A stretch of 7,759 bases of DNA from Halobacteriales archaeon SW_9_67_24 (lineage in GTDB: Archaea; Halobacteriota; Halobacteria; Halobacteriales; Halococcaceae): contig PXSV01000063.1 in assembly GCA_003022685.1 (NCBI GenBank), forward strand, positions 1-7,759. Direction: 5' to 3'. A program made the position numbers and the translations under genes. The notes under the pieces were generated by a model that was not told the DNA's origin, did not search any database, and saw only the letters and a program-made list of their open reading frames with translations. Shown piece after piece: positions 1-5,943 of the stretch; position 1 is the first letter of the stretch, and each line of letters opens with the position of its first letter.

Positions 1-1
1 C

Positions 2-472
2 GGCTCCTACGGCGGGTACAGCGCGTACTGCCAGACGACGCTGTACGGCGACCTCTACGACGCCGGCATCGCGTGGATCGGCCTCACCGATCTGGCGGAC
101 ATGTACGAGAACACGATGCCTCACTTTCGTACGGAACTGATGGAGAAGAACCTCGGGACGCCGGAGGAGAACCCCGAGCTCTACGACGAGCGCAGCCCCG
201 TCAACTACGTCGATGAGGTCTCGGCCCCGCTCCTGATGGTCCACGGCGTCAACGACCGCCGGGTTCCCGTCTCCCAGGCACGCATCTTCCGCGATGCGCT
301 CGACGAGCATGGCTACACTGAGGGCGAAGAGGGCGACTACGAGTACGTCGAACTCGGCGAGGAGGGCCACGCTTCCTCCGACATCGACCGGAAGATCCGC
401 TTTTTCCACGTGCTCGACGACTTCCTCGATCGGCGGCTCGGCGGCGCGACTATCGAAGGAGCCGCCGACTGA
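2..472 (+). CDS. S9 family serine peptidase (prolyl oligopeptidase / acylaminoacyl-peptidase type), C-terminal part, 5' truncated by the window
   Basis: This is the last 156 codons of an alpha/beta-hydrolase peptidase, read in frame from base 2 to the TGA at 470-472. All three members of the expected catalytic triad are visible. The nucleophile elbow GSYGGY puts the Ser at visible residue 2. The acid is the Asp of HGVNDRRVP (about residue 85), and the base is the His of EEGHASSD (about residue 123). The segments SPVNYVDEVSAPLLMVHG and the final FFHVLDDFLDRRL are typical of the C-terminal catalytic domain of S9 peptidases, which cleave short peptides or acylated N-termini, usually in the cytoplasm. 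The expected N-terminal beta-propeller lies outside the window, so the subfamily (S9B, S9C) cannot be decided. The catalytic domain looks intact. A methionine at 101 is internal and should not be taken as the start. Confidence 0.9.
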   Translation, partial: GSYGGYSAYCQTTLYGDLYDAGIAWIGLTDLADMYENTMPHFRTELMEKNLGTPEENPELYDERSPVNYVDEVSAPLLMVHGVNDRRVPVSQARIFRDALDEHGYTEGEEGDYEYVELGEEGHASSDIDRKIRFFHVLDDFLDRRLGGATIEGAAD

Positions 473-500
473 CGCCAGGCAACGTTCGAGCAGTCCGACC

Positions 501-574
501 GCAGGCTATCGAACGCTCCCGTCACGTCCGGACTCCCGCAGGCTGCCGAGCGCTCCCATCACGTCCGGACTCGA
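501..574. repeat. Two-copy tandem direct repeat, period 37 nt
   Basis: Copy 1 (501-535) and copy 2 (538-572) match at 31 of 35 positions by eye, and the next two bases (536-537 and 573-574) complete a 37-nt period. Each copy ends with the 8-nt palindrome GTCCGGAC (526-533 and 563-570), followed by TC. A weaker GTCCGACC at 493-500 may be a decayed third site. The block lies in the gap between the S9 peptidase stop and the SBP56 start, 75-146 nt upstream of the latter. It could be a duplicated regulator site or a simple local duplication; sequence alone does not decide. Confidence 0.8.
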
Positions 575-646
575 CCGTGGCCGTCAAGCGGATTATGTTG
601 CCGGTTTCGGTCGGGTGATGACGCTGCCCCCGAGTGTAACACGGGG

Positions 647-2044
647 ATGAGTGACGCACAACAGCCGGACGATACGACGGCGCACACGGACCACGAGGAG
701 CACGACACCGAGGGACCTGGCTACGCGACGCCCCAGGCCGCGATCGAGGAGTCCGAACCCGAGGCGGTCGCGTATGTGATGGGACTCTACGTTGGAACGG
801 ACGTCGACGCGCCCGACTTCCTCGGGGTGGTCGATGTCGATCCCGATTCGGAGACCTACACCGAGATCATCGACCGCGTGGAGATGCCGAACCGGGGCGA
901 CGAGCTCCACCACTTCGGCTGGAACGCCTGCTCGTCGTCGTGTCACGCCGAGGGCCTCGAACGACGCCATCTCGTGATCCCCGGCCAGCGCTCCTCGCGC
1001 ATCCACGTCGTCGACACGAAGAATCGACGCAACCCCGAACTCGAATCGGTGATCGAACCCGAGGAGGTGTTCGAGCACGACCTCTCCGCACCGCACACCA
1101 CCCACTGCATTCCCGACGGCCAGATCCTGATCTCGATGCTCGGGGACGCCGACGGCGACCTTCCCGGCGGGTTCCTCGCGCTCGACGAGAACTTCGAGGT
1201 CGACGGCCGGTGGGAGTCGCCGGGCGAGATCGAGATGAACTACGACTACTGGTATCAGCCCCGGCACAACGTGATGGTCTCCTCGGAGTGGGCCGCGCCG
1301 AAGACCTACTATCCGGGGTTCGACCTCGACGACGTCGAGGCGGGCAACTACGGCCAGCGACTCCATGTCTGGGACTGGGAGAACAGAACTGTCGAACAGA
1401 CCCTCGATCTCGGCGAGGAGGGGCTGATCCCGCTCGAAGTCCGCTTCCTCCACAGCCCCGAGGCGACCCACGGCTACGTCGGCGCGGCGATGTCCTCCAA
1501 TATCTTTCATTTCTACGATTCGGGTGGCGAGTGGCGCGCGGAGAAGGTCATCGACGTCGAGGCGCGCGAGCACGACGGCTGGGATATGCCCGTGCCTGGT
1601 CTCGTCACCGACCTCCTCGTGTCGATGGACGATCGCTACCTCTTTTTCTCGAACTGGCTCCACGGCGACGTCCGGATGTACGACGTCTCGGACCCGGCGA
1701 ACCCCCGGCTCGCCGATCGGATCTGGGCCGGTGGCCACTTCGGCGACCCAGCCCCAGTGCAGGACCGCGAACTCGCTGGCGGGCCACAGATGCTCCAGCT
1801 CTCGCTCGACGGCGAGCGCCTCTACTGGACCACCTCGCTGTTTTCGAGCTGGGACAACCAGTTCTACCCCGAGGAGGCCGAGCAGGGGTCGGTGATGCTC
1901 AAGGCCGACGTCGATCCACGAAACGGCTCCATGCGCCTCGACGAGGAGTTCCTCGTGGACTTCGGCGACCTTCCCGATGGTCCGGCGCGCGCCCACGAGA
2001 TCCGGTGGCCGGACGGCGACTGCACGAGTGACGTCTGGCAGTAG
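647..2044 (+). CDS. SBP56 family protein (selenium-binding protein 1 / methanethiol oxidase homologue)
   Basis: This complete 465-residue protein is close to the family's usual length of about 460-470 and aligns from end to end with what I recall of human SELENBP1. The shared blocks are ELHHFGWN (87-93), a cysteine pair C95/C99 in CSSSC, TTHC (151-154), WYQPRHNVMVSSEWAAP (202-218), VWDW (241-244), IPLEVRFLH (261-269), FSNWLHGD (334-341), AGGPQMLQLSLDG (377-389) and the terminal GDCTSDVW (457-464). Family members studied biochemically oxidise methanethiol to formaldehyde, H2S and H2O2, and a copper centre has been reported; assigning that activity here is inference. The His-rich blocks would supply metal ligands. 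There is no signal peptide, so it should be cytoplasmic. The first 35 residues are acidic, His-rich and probably disordered. The ATG at 647 has no strong Shine-Dalgarno. The ferredoxin gene starts inside its last codons. Confidence 0.93.
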   Translation: MSDAQQPDDTTAHTDHEEHDTEGPGYATPQAAIEESEPEAVAYVMGLYVGTDVDAPDFLGVVDVDPDSETYTEIIDRVEMPNRGDELHHFGWNACSSSCHAEGLERRHLVIPGQRSSRIHVVDTKNRRNPELESVIEPEEVFEHDLSAPHTTHCIPDGQILISMLGDADGDLPGGFLALDENFEVDGRWESPGEIEMNYDYWYQPRHNVMVSSEWAAPKTYYPGFDLDDVEAGNYGQRLHVWDWENRTVEQTLDLGEEGLIPLEVRFLHSPEATHGYVGAAMSSNIFHFYDSGGEWRAEKVIDVEAREHDGWDMPVPGLVTDLLVSMDDRYLFFSNWLHGDVRMYDVSDPANPRLADRIWAGGHFGDPAPVQDRELAGGPQMLQLSLDGERLYWTTSLFSSWDNQFYPEEAEQGSVMLKADVDPRNGSMRLDEEFLVDFGDLPDGPARAHEIRWPDGDCTSDVWQ

Positions 2045-2387
2045 CGCACACGCCGTCGTCCTCGTGTGGCGGGACGGCCAGGACGGAAGCGACGAGCGCG
2101 AAGAGCACGAGGAGCGGCTGTCCGTCGCGGGGAACGAGACCGTCCTCGCGGCCGCCGAGCGCGCTGGCGTCGCGCTCCCCTTCGGCTGTCGCACCGGCGC
2201 GTGTGCGACCTGCACCGGGCAACTCCTCGACGGGCGGATCGAACACGCTCGTCCGCCACGGGCGCTGAAGGAGCGCCACCGCGAGGCGGGCTACGTGCTG
2301 CTGTGCATCGCCGAACCCCGGTCGGACTGCCGGATCGCGGTCGGAGCCGACGTCCAGGCCGAGCTGGTCTCGAACCCGTGGCGCTGA
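2028..2387 (+). CDS. Plant-type [2Fe-2S] ferredoxin domain protein, coupled to SBP56
   Basis: This 119-residue protein carries the plant-type [2Fe-2S] signature CRTGACATC (C54, C59, C62) with the fourth ligand C93 in LLCIAEP. The first beta strand (HAVVLVWRDG, 8-17) and the helix before the cluster (NETVLAAAERAGVALPFGC, 36-54) fit the fold. It should be a small soluble electron carrier. I chose the GTG at 2028, which overlaps the SBP56 coding end by 17 nt. An ATG at 1977 would add an Arg-rich stretch that is only the out-of-frame reading of the conserved SBP56 C-terminus, while the GTG at 2064 would delete the first strand. The overlap suggests translational coupling and a shared mRNA, so SBP56 is the most likely redox partner. 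That partnership is inference. It lacks the long N-terminal acidic insert of the major haloarchaeal ferredoxin, so it is an accessory one. Confidence 0.88.
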   Translation: MTSGSSAHAVVLVWRDGQDGSDEREEHEERLSVAGNETVLAAAERAGVALPFGCRTGACATCTGQLLDGRIEHARPPRALKERHREAGYVLLCIAEPRSDCRIAVGADVQAELVSNPWR

Positions 2388-2403
2388 ACCGCGGTCGTCC
2401 GGC

Positions 2404-2829
2404 TCAAGCCCGACTACTGACGTATGCGACCGCCGCGCGCCACGGCACCAGCAGGGCGAGCCCGACACCGAGCGAGACGAGGACGAACGGGATCGCGAAC
2501 CCGCCAGGAAAGATCGACGCCGCGCGGAGCACCTGACCGACATACACCGCCCCGAGCCACGCGAGCGCGGTCCGTCCAACTGCGGTGCCGACCGATCGAT
2601 GGACGACCGGTGCGTACGCACCGACGAGGACCGAGACGAGCGTCCACCCGGCAAAGAACGGGAGCGCGGTGCCGAGCACGCGCGGCGCGTCGGCCACGAG
2701 ATCGTAGCCGTGCTGGAGTTCGCCGAGGACGACGAACAGGCCGATCAGGAGGAGATCGACGAGTGCCACGCCGAGCGTTCGCGGCGAGAGGGTGATGCGC
2801 GCGCGGAGCGACGCGACGGCGCTGCTCAT
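2404..2829 (-). CDS. DUF3054 family integral membrane protein
   Basis: This 141-residue hydrophobic protein has four likely membrane helices, near residues 19-36, 50-71, 83-100 and 110-130. It matches DUF3054 as I remember it: Asp in helix 1 (D24), the GELQHG block after it (36-41), LPFFAGW at the start of helix 2 (56-62), and a WR pair at the end of helix 4 (130-131). The family occurs in haloarchaea and actinobacteria and its function is unknown. I chose the ATG at 2829 because MSSAVASLRARI leads directly into helix 1 and a TATA-like box lies 27 nt upstream. An in-frame ATG at 2874, three bases after the methyltransferase stop, would add 15 Arg/Pro-containing residues and cannot be excluded. 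It converges on the ferredoxin gene with a 16-nt gap. Confidence 0.85.
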   Translation of the reverse strand: MSSAVASLRARITLSPRTLGVALVDLLLIGLFVVLGELQHGYDLVADAPRVLGTALPFFAGWTLVSVLVGAYAPVVHRSVGTAVGRTALAWLGAVYVGQVLRAASIFPGGFAIPFVLVSLGVGLALLVPWRAAVAYVSSRA

Positions 2830-2851
2830 GTGTTCGGTTCGGGGAGCAGGA

Positions 2852-2860
2852 GAATGTATC
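2852..2860 (-). promoter_or_regulatory. TATA-like box for the DUF3054 gene
   Basis: On the minus strand this reads GATACATTC, centred about 27 nt upstream of the ATG at 2829, which is the spacing expected for a leaderless archaeal transcript. It lies just inside the 48-nt gap after the methyltransferase stop, so DUF3054 may be transcribed alone as well as from the methyltransferase promoter. This is a pattern call only. Confidence 0.4.
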
Positions 2861-2877
2861 CGTCGATCAGCCATCGG

Positions 2878-3450
2878 TCAGCGCTTGACGCCGGCGACCG
2901 TGTAGCCGAACCCGCGGGAGGGGACCGCGGCGTCGAGGCCCGCGTTCTCGACCCCTGCGGCGAGCTCCTCGGGGGTGAAGAACTCCGAGTCGAACCCGGC
3001 GAGGTGTTCGGCCGCAACGAGGGCCCGACCGCGCAGCGTCGCGCGATCGAACTCCCGACAGACCAGCACGCCGCCCGGCCGGAGCACGCGTCTCGCCTCG
3101 GCGAGCGCGCCCGTCCGATCGGCGACGTGATGGAGTGCATCGACGATCAACACTGCATCGAGGCTCTCGTCGGCAAACGGGAGCGACGCGCCGTCCGCAC
3201 GGACGCCGTCGAGTCCCACCCGTTGGGCCTCGCGCACCATCCCGTGGGCGGCGTCGACCACGATCCGCACGGGGACGTCGATCGTGCGCACTGCCCGGCC
3301 GGTGCCGCCGCCGACGTCGACGACGCGCTCGACCTCGCGGTCGGCGAGCGCGAGCCCCGCCCGGAGCGCGCGCTCGTCGGTCGAGGGCATGAACCGCTCG
3401 TACTGGCGTGCGAACCGCTCGAAGTACGCGACGTCGCCAGGGGTGTGCAT
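2878..3450 (-). CDS. Class I SAM-dependent methyltransferase (Methyltransf_11 type)
   Basis: This 190-residue protein has a Rossmann-type methyltransferase core. Motif I is VVDVGGGTG (43-51), which binds S-adenosylmethionine. An acidic residue at the end of strand 2 (D65 in IVVDAAHGM) should contact the ribose. The motif IV region is VLIVDALHHV (100-109), followed by the post-motif RRVLRPGGVLV (120-130). The N-terminal FERFARQYERFMP resembles the short cap of UbiE-like enzymes. The length is at the small end for the family, and no substrate-specific domain is visible, so the acceptor (small molecule, quinone precursor or macromolecule) is unknown. It is 48 nt upstream of the DUF3054 gene on the same strand and may be co-transcribed with it. 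The ATG at 3450 follows a TATA-like box by 28 nt with no Shine-Dalgarno, suggesting a leaderless mRNA. Confidence 0.9.
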   Translation of the reverse strand: MHTPGDVAYFERFARQYERFMPSTDERALRAGLALADREVERVVDVGGGTGRAVRTIDVPVRIVVDAAHGMVREAQRVGLDGVRADGASLPFADESLDAVLIVDALHHVADRTGALAEARRVLRPGGVLVCREFDRATLRGRALVAAEHLAGFDSEFFTPEELAAGVENAGLDAAVPSRGFGYTVAGVKR

Positions 3451-3474
3451 ACCGCCTCGTGGATCGGCCAGCGG

Positions 3475-3481
3475 TTAAAAA
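3475..3481. promoter_or_regulatory. AT-rich box in the divergent methyltransferase / GNAT promoter region
   Basis: TTAAAAA (TTTTTAA on the minus strand) is the only AT-rich run in the 59-nt gap between two divergent start codons. Its centre is 28 nt from the methyltransferase ATG at 3450 and 32 nt from the GNAT ATG at 3510. It is therefore well placed as the minus-strand TATA box and might also serve the plus strand, giving a 5' leader of only a few bases there. Confidence 0.5.
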
Positions 3482-3509
3482 CTCTCCCCGGAGGACATAT
3501 CCCGCGCGC

Positions 3510-4067
3510 ATGCCCACGGAAACCGTGGAGTACGTCCTGTGTGGCTGGCCCGAGGACGACCCGACGCTCCGGCTCGACTACCGCGAGTTCGGCTACGCCG
3601 GGAAGTTCGTGATGTCCTCCACCGGGAAGGCCGTCGCGCGCGAACCCGACGTGACCACCGAGGAAACCGACGGGAGCGAGTTCGACGAGGGAGTCGTCGC
3701 GGCGGTCGCGTTCAACGAGGACCGCACCGACCCCGACACGCTCTGGCTCCGGTACATCACCGTCCGCAACGACCGCCGTGGCGAGGGGATCGGCCCGCGA
3801 CTCGCGGCGTTCGCCACCGAACGGGCCGCGGCGCGGGACTACGAGCGGCTCCGGATCGCGGTCAACAACCCATTCGCGTACGAAGCGCTCTCCAAAGTCG
3901 GATTTGGCTCCACCGGCCGCGAGACCGGGCTTGCGGAACTCGTGCTCGATCGGCCTGCTGCAGGGCTCGACGTCTACCGCGAGCGCGACCTCTCGAATGG
4001 CGAGCAGCGGTTCCTCGCATCGCGGAGCGACGCCGAACCGCCGGCGGTGGTCGGTTCGCCGACGTAG
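3510..4067 (+). CDS. GNAT family N-acetyltransferase (first of two)
   Basis: This 185-residue protein contains a GNAT fold. Motif A is LWLRYITVRNDRRGEGIG (78-95), whose RRGEGIG is the acetyl-CoA pyrophosphate-binding loop (R/Q-x-x-G-x-G). Motif B is NNPFAYEALSKVGF (119-132). The N-terminal part (YVLCGWPEDDPTLRLDYREFGYAGKFVMSS, described here by its ends at residues 8 and 37) and the acidic linker 45-60 are not ones I can tie to a known substrate. The last 35 residues form an extra C-terminal extension beyond the fold. The ATG at 3510 was chosen because an upstream in-frame ATG (3408) lies within the divergent methyltransferase gene. A GGAGG (3490-3494) is 15 nt upstream, too distant for a standard Shine-Dalgarno. 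It converges on the 2H-phosphoesterase gene with a 16-nt gap. It transfers an acetyl group from acetyl-CoA, acceptor unknown. Confidence 0.85.
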   Translation: MPTETVEYVLCGWPEDDPTLRLDYREFGYAGKFVMSSTGKAVAREPDVTTEETDGSEFDEGVVAAVAFNEDRTDPDTLWLRYITVRNDRRGEGIGPRLAAFATERAAARDYERLRIAVNNPFAYEALSKVGFGSTGRETGLAELVLDRPAAGLDVYRERDLSNGEQRFLASRSDAEPPAVVGSPT

Positions 4068-4083
4068 CTGATCGGCACTGCTC

Positions 4084-4764
4084 TCACCCGAGATCGAATC
4101 GTTCGACCGTCTCGAATGCGGGGAACCGTTCGGCGAGATCGATCGCCACGAGTTCGATCGCCGAGACATCGAGCGGCCCGGCCCGGACGGCACGGTTCGC
4201 TTCGAGGTGGTCGAGCAGTCGTTCGTACCCGTCGGTGTCGATGAACTGTCCGAGCGTCGCGTGCGGAACGAACCCCTCACCGTCCCGGTCCCAGGCCTCG
4301 ACATCGGGTACGTCGCAGACACGCCGGTTCAGCTCCGCAAACCGGCCACCGTCGGCGACTTCGGCGTAGACCGTGGTCGGAAAGAGGTTGAGCCGCGGAA
4401 ACGTGACGGTGAACGGTTCGACGCCGGCGATAGCCGAGCGCACGGCCTCGACGATCCGGCCTTCTCCTTCCTCGGTGAACTCGGCGTCGTTCTTTGGGCT
4501 CTCGACGACGTTGCCCACGACTTTCACCGTCACGTGGAGGTAGCTCGGGGGAACGGCAGCGATGCAGTCGAACCGTTCGAGCGCGGTCAGTACGGGTTCG
4601 AACTGCGACACCACCGTTTCGTCGGTGATGTCGGCCACGAGCACCAGATGCCGACCGCCGTTCGCCGCCCGGTCTTCGATGTCGGCGGCGGTCGTGGTCC
4701 GTGGCGTCAGGTCGTGGCGCTGCTTCCAAAACTCGGCCGGATCGTTCGCCACCGACTCGTCCAT
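4084..4764 (-). CDS. 2H phosphoesterase superfamily protein ('2'-5' RNA ligase'-like)
   Basis: This 226-residue protein carries the two H-x-T-x motifs that define the 2H superfamily: HVTV (77-80) and HATL (168-171), about 90 residues apart as expected. Family members hydrolyse or ligate 2'-5' or 2',3'-cyclic phosphodiester bonds in RNA or small nucleotides. Supporting context includes FTVTFPRLNLFPTTVYAEV (118-136), the central strands, and a conserved-looking Phe/Pro before the second motif (GFVPHATLGQF). The first 35 residues (AEFWKQRHDLTPRTTTAADI) are an N-terminal extension not needed for the fold. The ATG at 4764 was chosen; an in-frame ATG at 4812 adds 16 residues but leaves little room for a promoter, and anything longer runs into FEN1. 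The substrate cannot be read from sequence; the name 'RNA ligase' should be treated cautiously, since archaeal ThpR-type proteins act mainly as 2',3'-cyclic phosphodiesterases. Confidence 0.87.
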   Translation of the reverse strand: MDESVANDPAEFWKQRHDLTPRTTTAADIEDRAANGGRHLVLVADITDETVVSQFEPVLTALERFDCIAAVPPSYLHVTVKVVGNVVESPKNDAEFTEEGEGRIVEAVRSAIAGVEPFTVTFPRLNLFPTTVYAEVADGGRFAELNRRVCDVPDVEAWDRDGEGFVPHATLGQFIDTDGYERLLDHLEANRAVRAGPLDVSAIELVAIDLAERFPAFETVERFDLG

Positions 4765-4795
4765 GTTGTCTCCCGTCGCCGATTTCGACGGACAG

Positions 4796-4802
4796 TTGAT
4801 AA
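4796..4802 (-). promoter_or_regulatory. TATA-like box for the 2H-phosphoesterase gene
   Basis: On the minus strand this reads TTATCAA, centred 35 nt upstream of the ATG at 4764, in the 103-nt gap shared with divergent FEN1. It supports the 4764 start over the one at 4812, because the box would lie inside the longer reading frame. No comparably good box is visible at the right distance for FEN1. Confidence 0.35.
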
Positions 4803-4867
4803 GTCCACGCATTAGGTCGTGCGGGGATTGCAGTAGAGTCAAGCGACCCACACCCGTACCGACGGCA

Positions 4868-5848
4868 ATGGGAAACGCAGACCTCCGCCAGCTCGCCGCG
4901 ATCGAGCCGATCGCCTTCGCGGAGCTGTCGGGTGCGACGGTGGCAATCGACGCCCACAACTGGCTCTACCGGTATCTCACGACGACCGTGAAGTGGACGA
5001 GCGACGCGGTCTACACCACGACGGCCGGCGAGGAGGTCGCGAACCTCATGGGGGTCGTCCAGGGCCTCCCCAAATTTTTCGAGCACGACATCACACCGAT
5101 ATTCGTCTTCGACGGCGGCGTCACCGACCTCAAGACCGAGGAGGTCGAACGCCGGCGCGAACAGCGCGAGCAGGCCGAAGAGCGCGCCGCCGAGGCGCGC
5201 GAGGCGGGCGACGCGATCGAGGCCGCCCGGCTGGAGGCGCGCACCCAGCGCCTCACCGACACGATCCACGAGACCACGCGCGAACTCCTCGGCCTGCTCG
5301 ACGTCCCGGTGGTGGAAGCGCCCGCCGAGGGCGAGGCCCAGGCCGCCCATATGGCCCGGACAGGAACTGTGGACTACGCCGGCAGCGAGGACTACGACAC
5401 CCTGCTGTTCGGCGCGCCCCACACGCTCCGCGGGCTCACGAGCAAGGGCGACCCCGAGTGTATGGAGTTCGAGGCCACGCTCGCCGAGCACGACCTCACG
5501 TGGGAGGGGCTCGTCGACGTGGGCATCCTCTGTGGCACGGACTTCAACGAGGGCGTTTCGGGCGTCGGGCCGAAGACCGCCGTCAAACTCGTCCGCGAAC
5601 ACGGCGACCTCTGGGCCGCCCTGGAGGCCGAAGACGCGTACGTCGAGAACGGCGACCTGATCCGCGAGCTGTTCTTGAACCCCGACGTGACCGACGATTC
5701 GGGGTTCGATACCGACGTCGAGCCCGACCTCGCCGCGGCGCGCGAGTACGTCGTCGACGAGTGGGAAATCCCCGAAAGCGAGGTCGAGCGCGGGTTCGAG
5801 CGGATCGAGGAGTCGGTGGTCCAGTCGGGGCTCGATCGCTGGACCTGA
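4868..5848 (+). CDS. fen: Flap endonuclease FEN1 (archaeal XPG/RAD2 family)
   Basis: This 326-residue protein is full length for archaeal FEN1. It removes 5' flaps during Okazaki-fragment maturation and long-patch base excision repair. The metal-binding acidic residues are all visible: D28 (AIDAHN), D82 (FVFDGG), E154 and E156 (APAEGEAQA), D175 and D177 (SEDYDTLLFG) and D225 (CGTDFN). Residues 1-100 are the XPG N-domain, 90-137 the charged helical arch, 145-226 the XPG I-domain, and GVSGVGPKTA (229-238) the helix-hairpin-helix that grips DNA. The C-terminal QSGLDRWT (319-326) is a PCNA-interacting PIP-box in which the last position is Thr instead of an aromatic residue. The start MGNADLRQLA is the conserved family N-terminus, and Gly2 is expected to contact DNA. 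No Shine-Dalgarno is seen. It is divergent from the 2H-phosphoesterase gene. Confidence 0.97.
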   Translation: MGNADLRQLAAIEPIAFAELSGATVAIDAHNWLYRYLTTTVKWTSDAVYTTTAGEEVANLMGVVQGLPKFFEHDITPIFVFDGGVTDLKTEEVERRREQREQAEERAAEAREAGDAIEAARLEARTQRLTDTIHETTRELLGLLDVPVVEAPAEGEAQAAHMARTGTVDYAGSEDYDTLLFGAPHTLRGLTSKGDPECMEFEATLAEHDLTWEGLVDVGILCGTDFNEGVSGVGPKTAVKLVREHGDLWAALEAEDAYVENGDLIRELFLNPDVTDDSGFDTDVEPDLAAAREYVVDEWEIPESEVERGFERIEESVVQSGLDRWT

Positions 5849-5898
5849 AATTAGCTGTGGCAAGTGTCGCCAGTCGGGCTATCGATGCCGCGTGTGAG

Positions 5899-5916
5899 CG
5901 AGTCCGTCAGGACTCG
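5899..5916. terminator. Perfect hairpin between convergent FEN1 and GNAT genes
   Basis: A 7-bp perfect stem, CGAGTCC (5899-5905) with GGACTCG (5910-5916), closes a GTCA loop. It lies in the 95-nt gap 50 nt after the FEN1 stop and 27 nt before the end of the convergent GNAT. It is followed on the plus strand by TGAAAACC, not by a T-run, so an intrinsic-terminator role is uncertain. A 3'-end stabilising structure or a repressor site are alternatives. Confidence 0.4.
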
Positions 5917-5943
5917 TGAAAACCGAGTACGACGAAGTGTGGT

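Noticed and set aside
1977..2027. Upstream ATG extension of the ferredoxin
   Set aside because: It adds 17 residues rich in Arg and Thr that merely re-read the conserved SBP56 C-terminal codons. The GTG at 2028 gives a standard ferredoxin N-terminus.
593..2215. 540-codon open frame on the minus strand opposite SBP56
   Set aside because: The plus-strand frame encodes a protein matching SBP56 over its entire length. Long antisense frames are expected in GC-rich haloarchaeal DNA, and this one is Val/Arg-rich with no recognisable domain.
2599..3612. 337-codon plus-strand open frame across the DUF3054 and methyltransferase genes
   Set aside because: Both minus-strand genes have clear family motifs. 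The plus-strand reading has none and crosses two gene boundaries and a promoter region.
4277..5863. 528-codon open frame on the minus strand opposite FEN1 and part of the 2H gene
   Set aside because: It runs antisense to FEN1, whose catalytic residues are all present, and then becomes an Arg-rich out-of-frame reading of the 2H-phosphoesterase gene.
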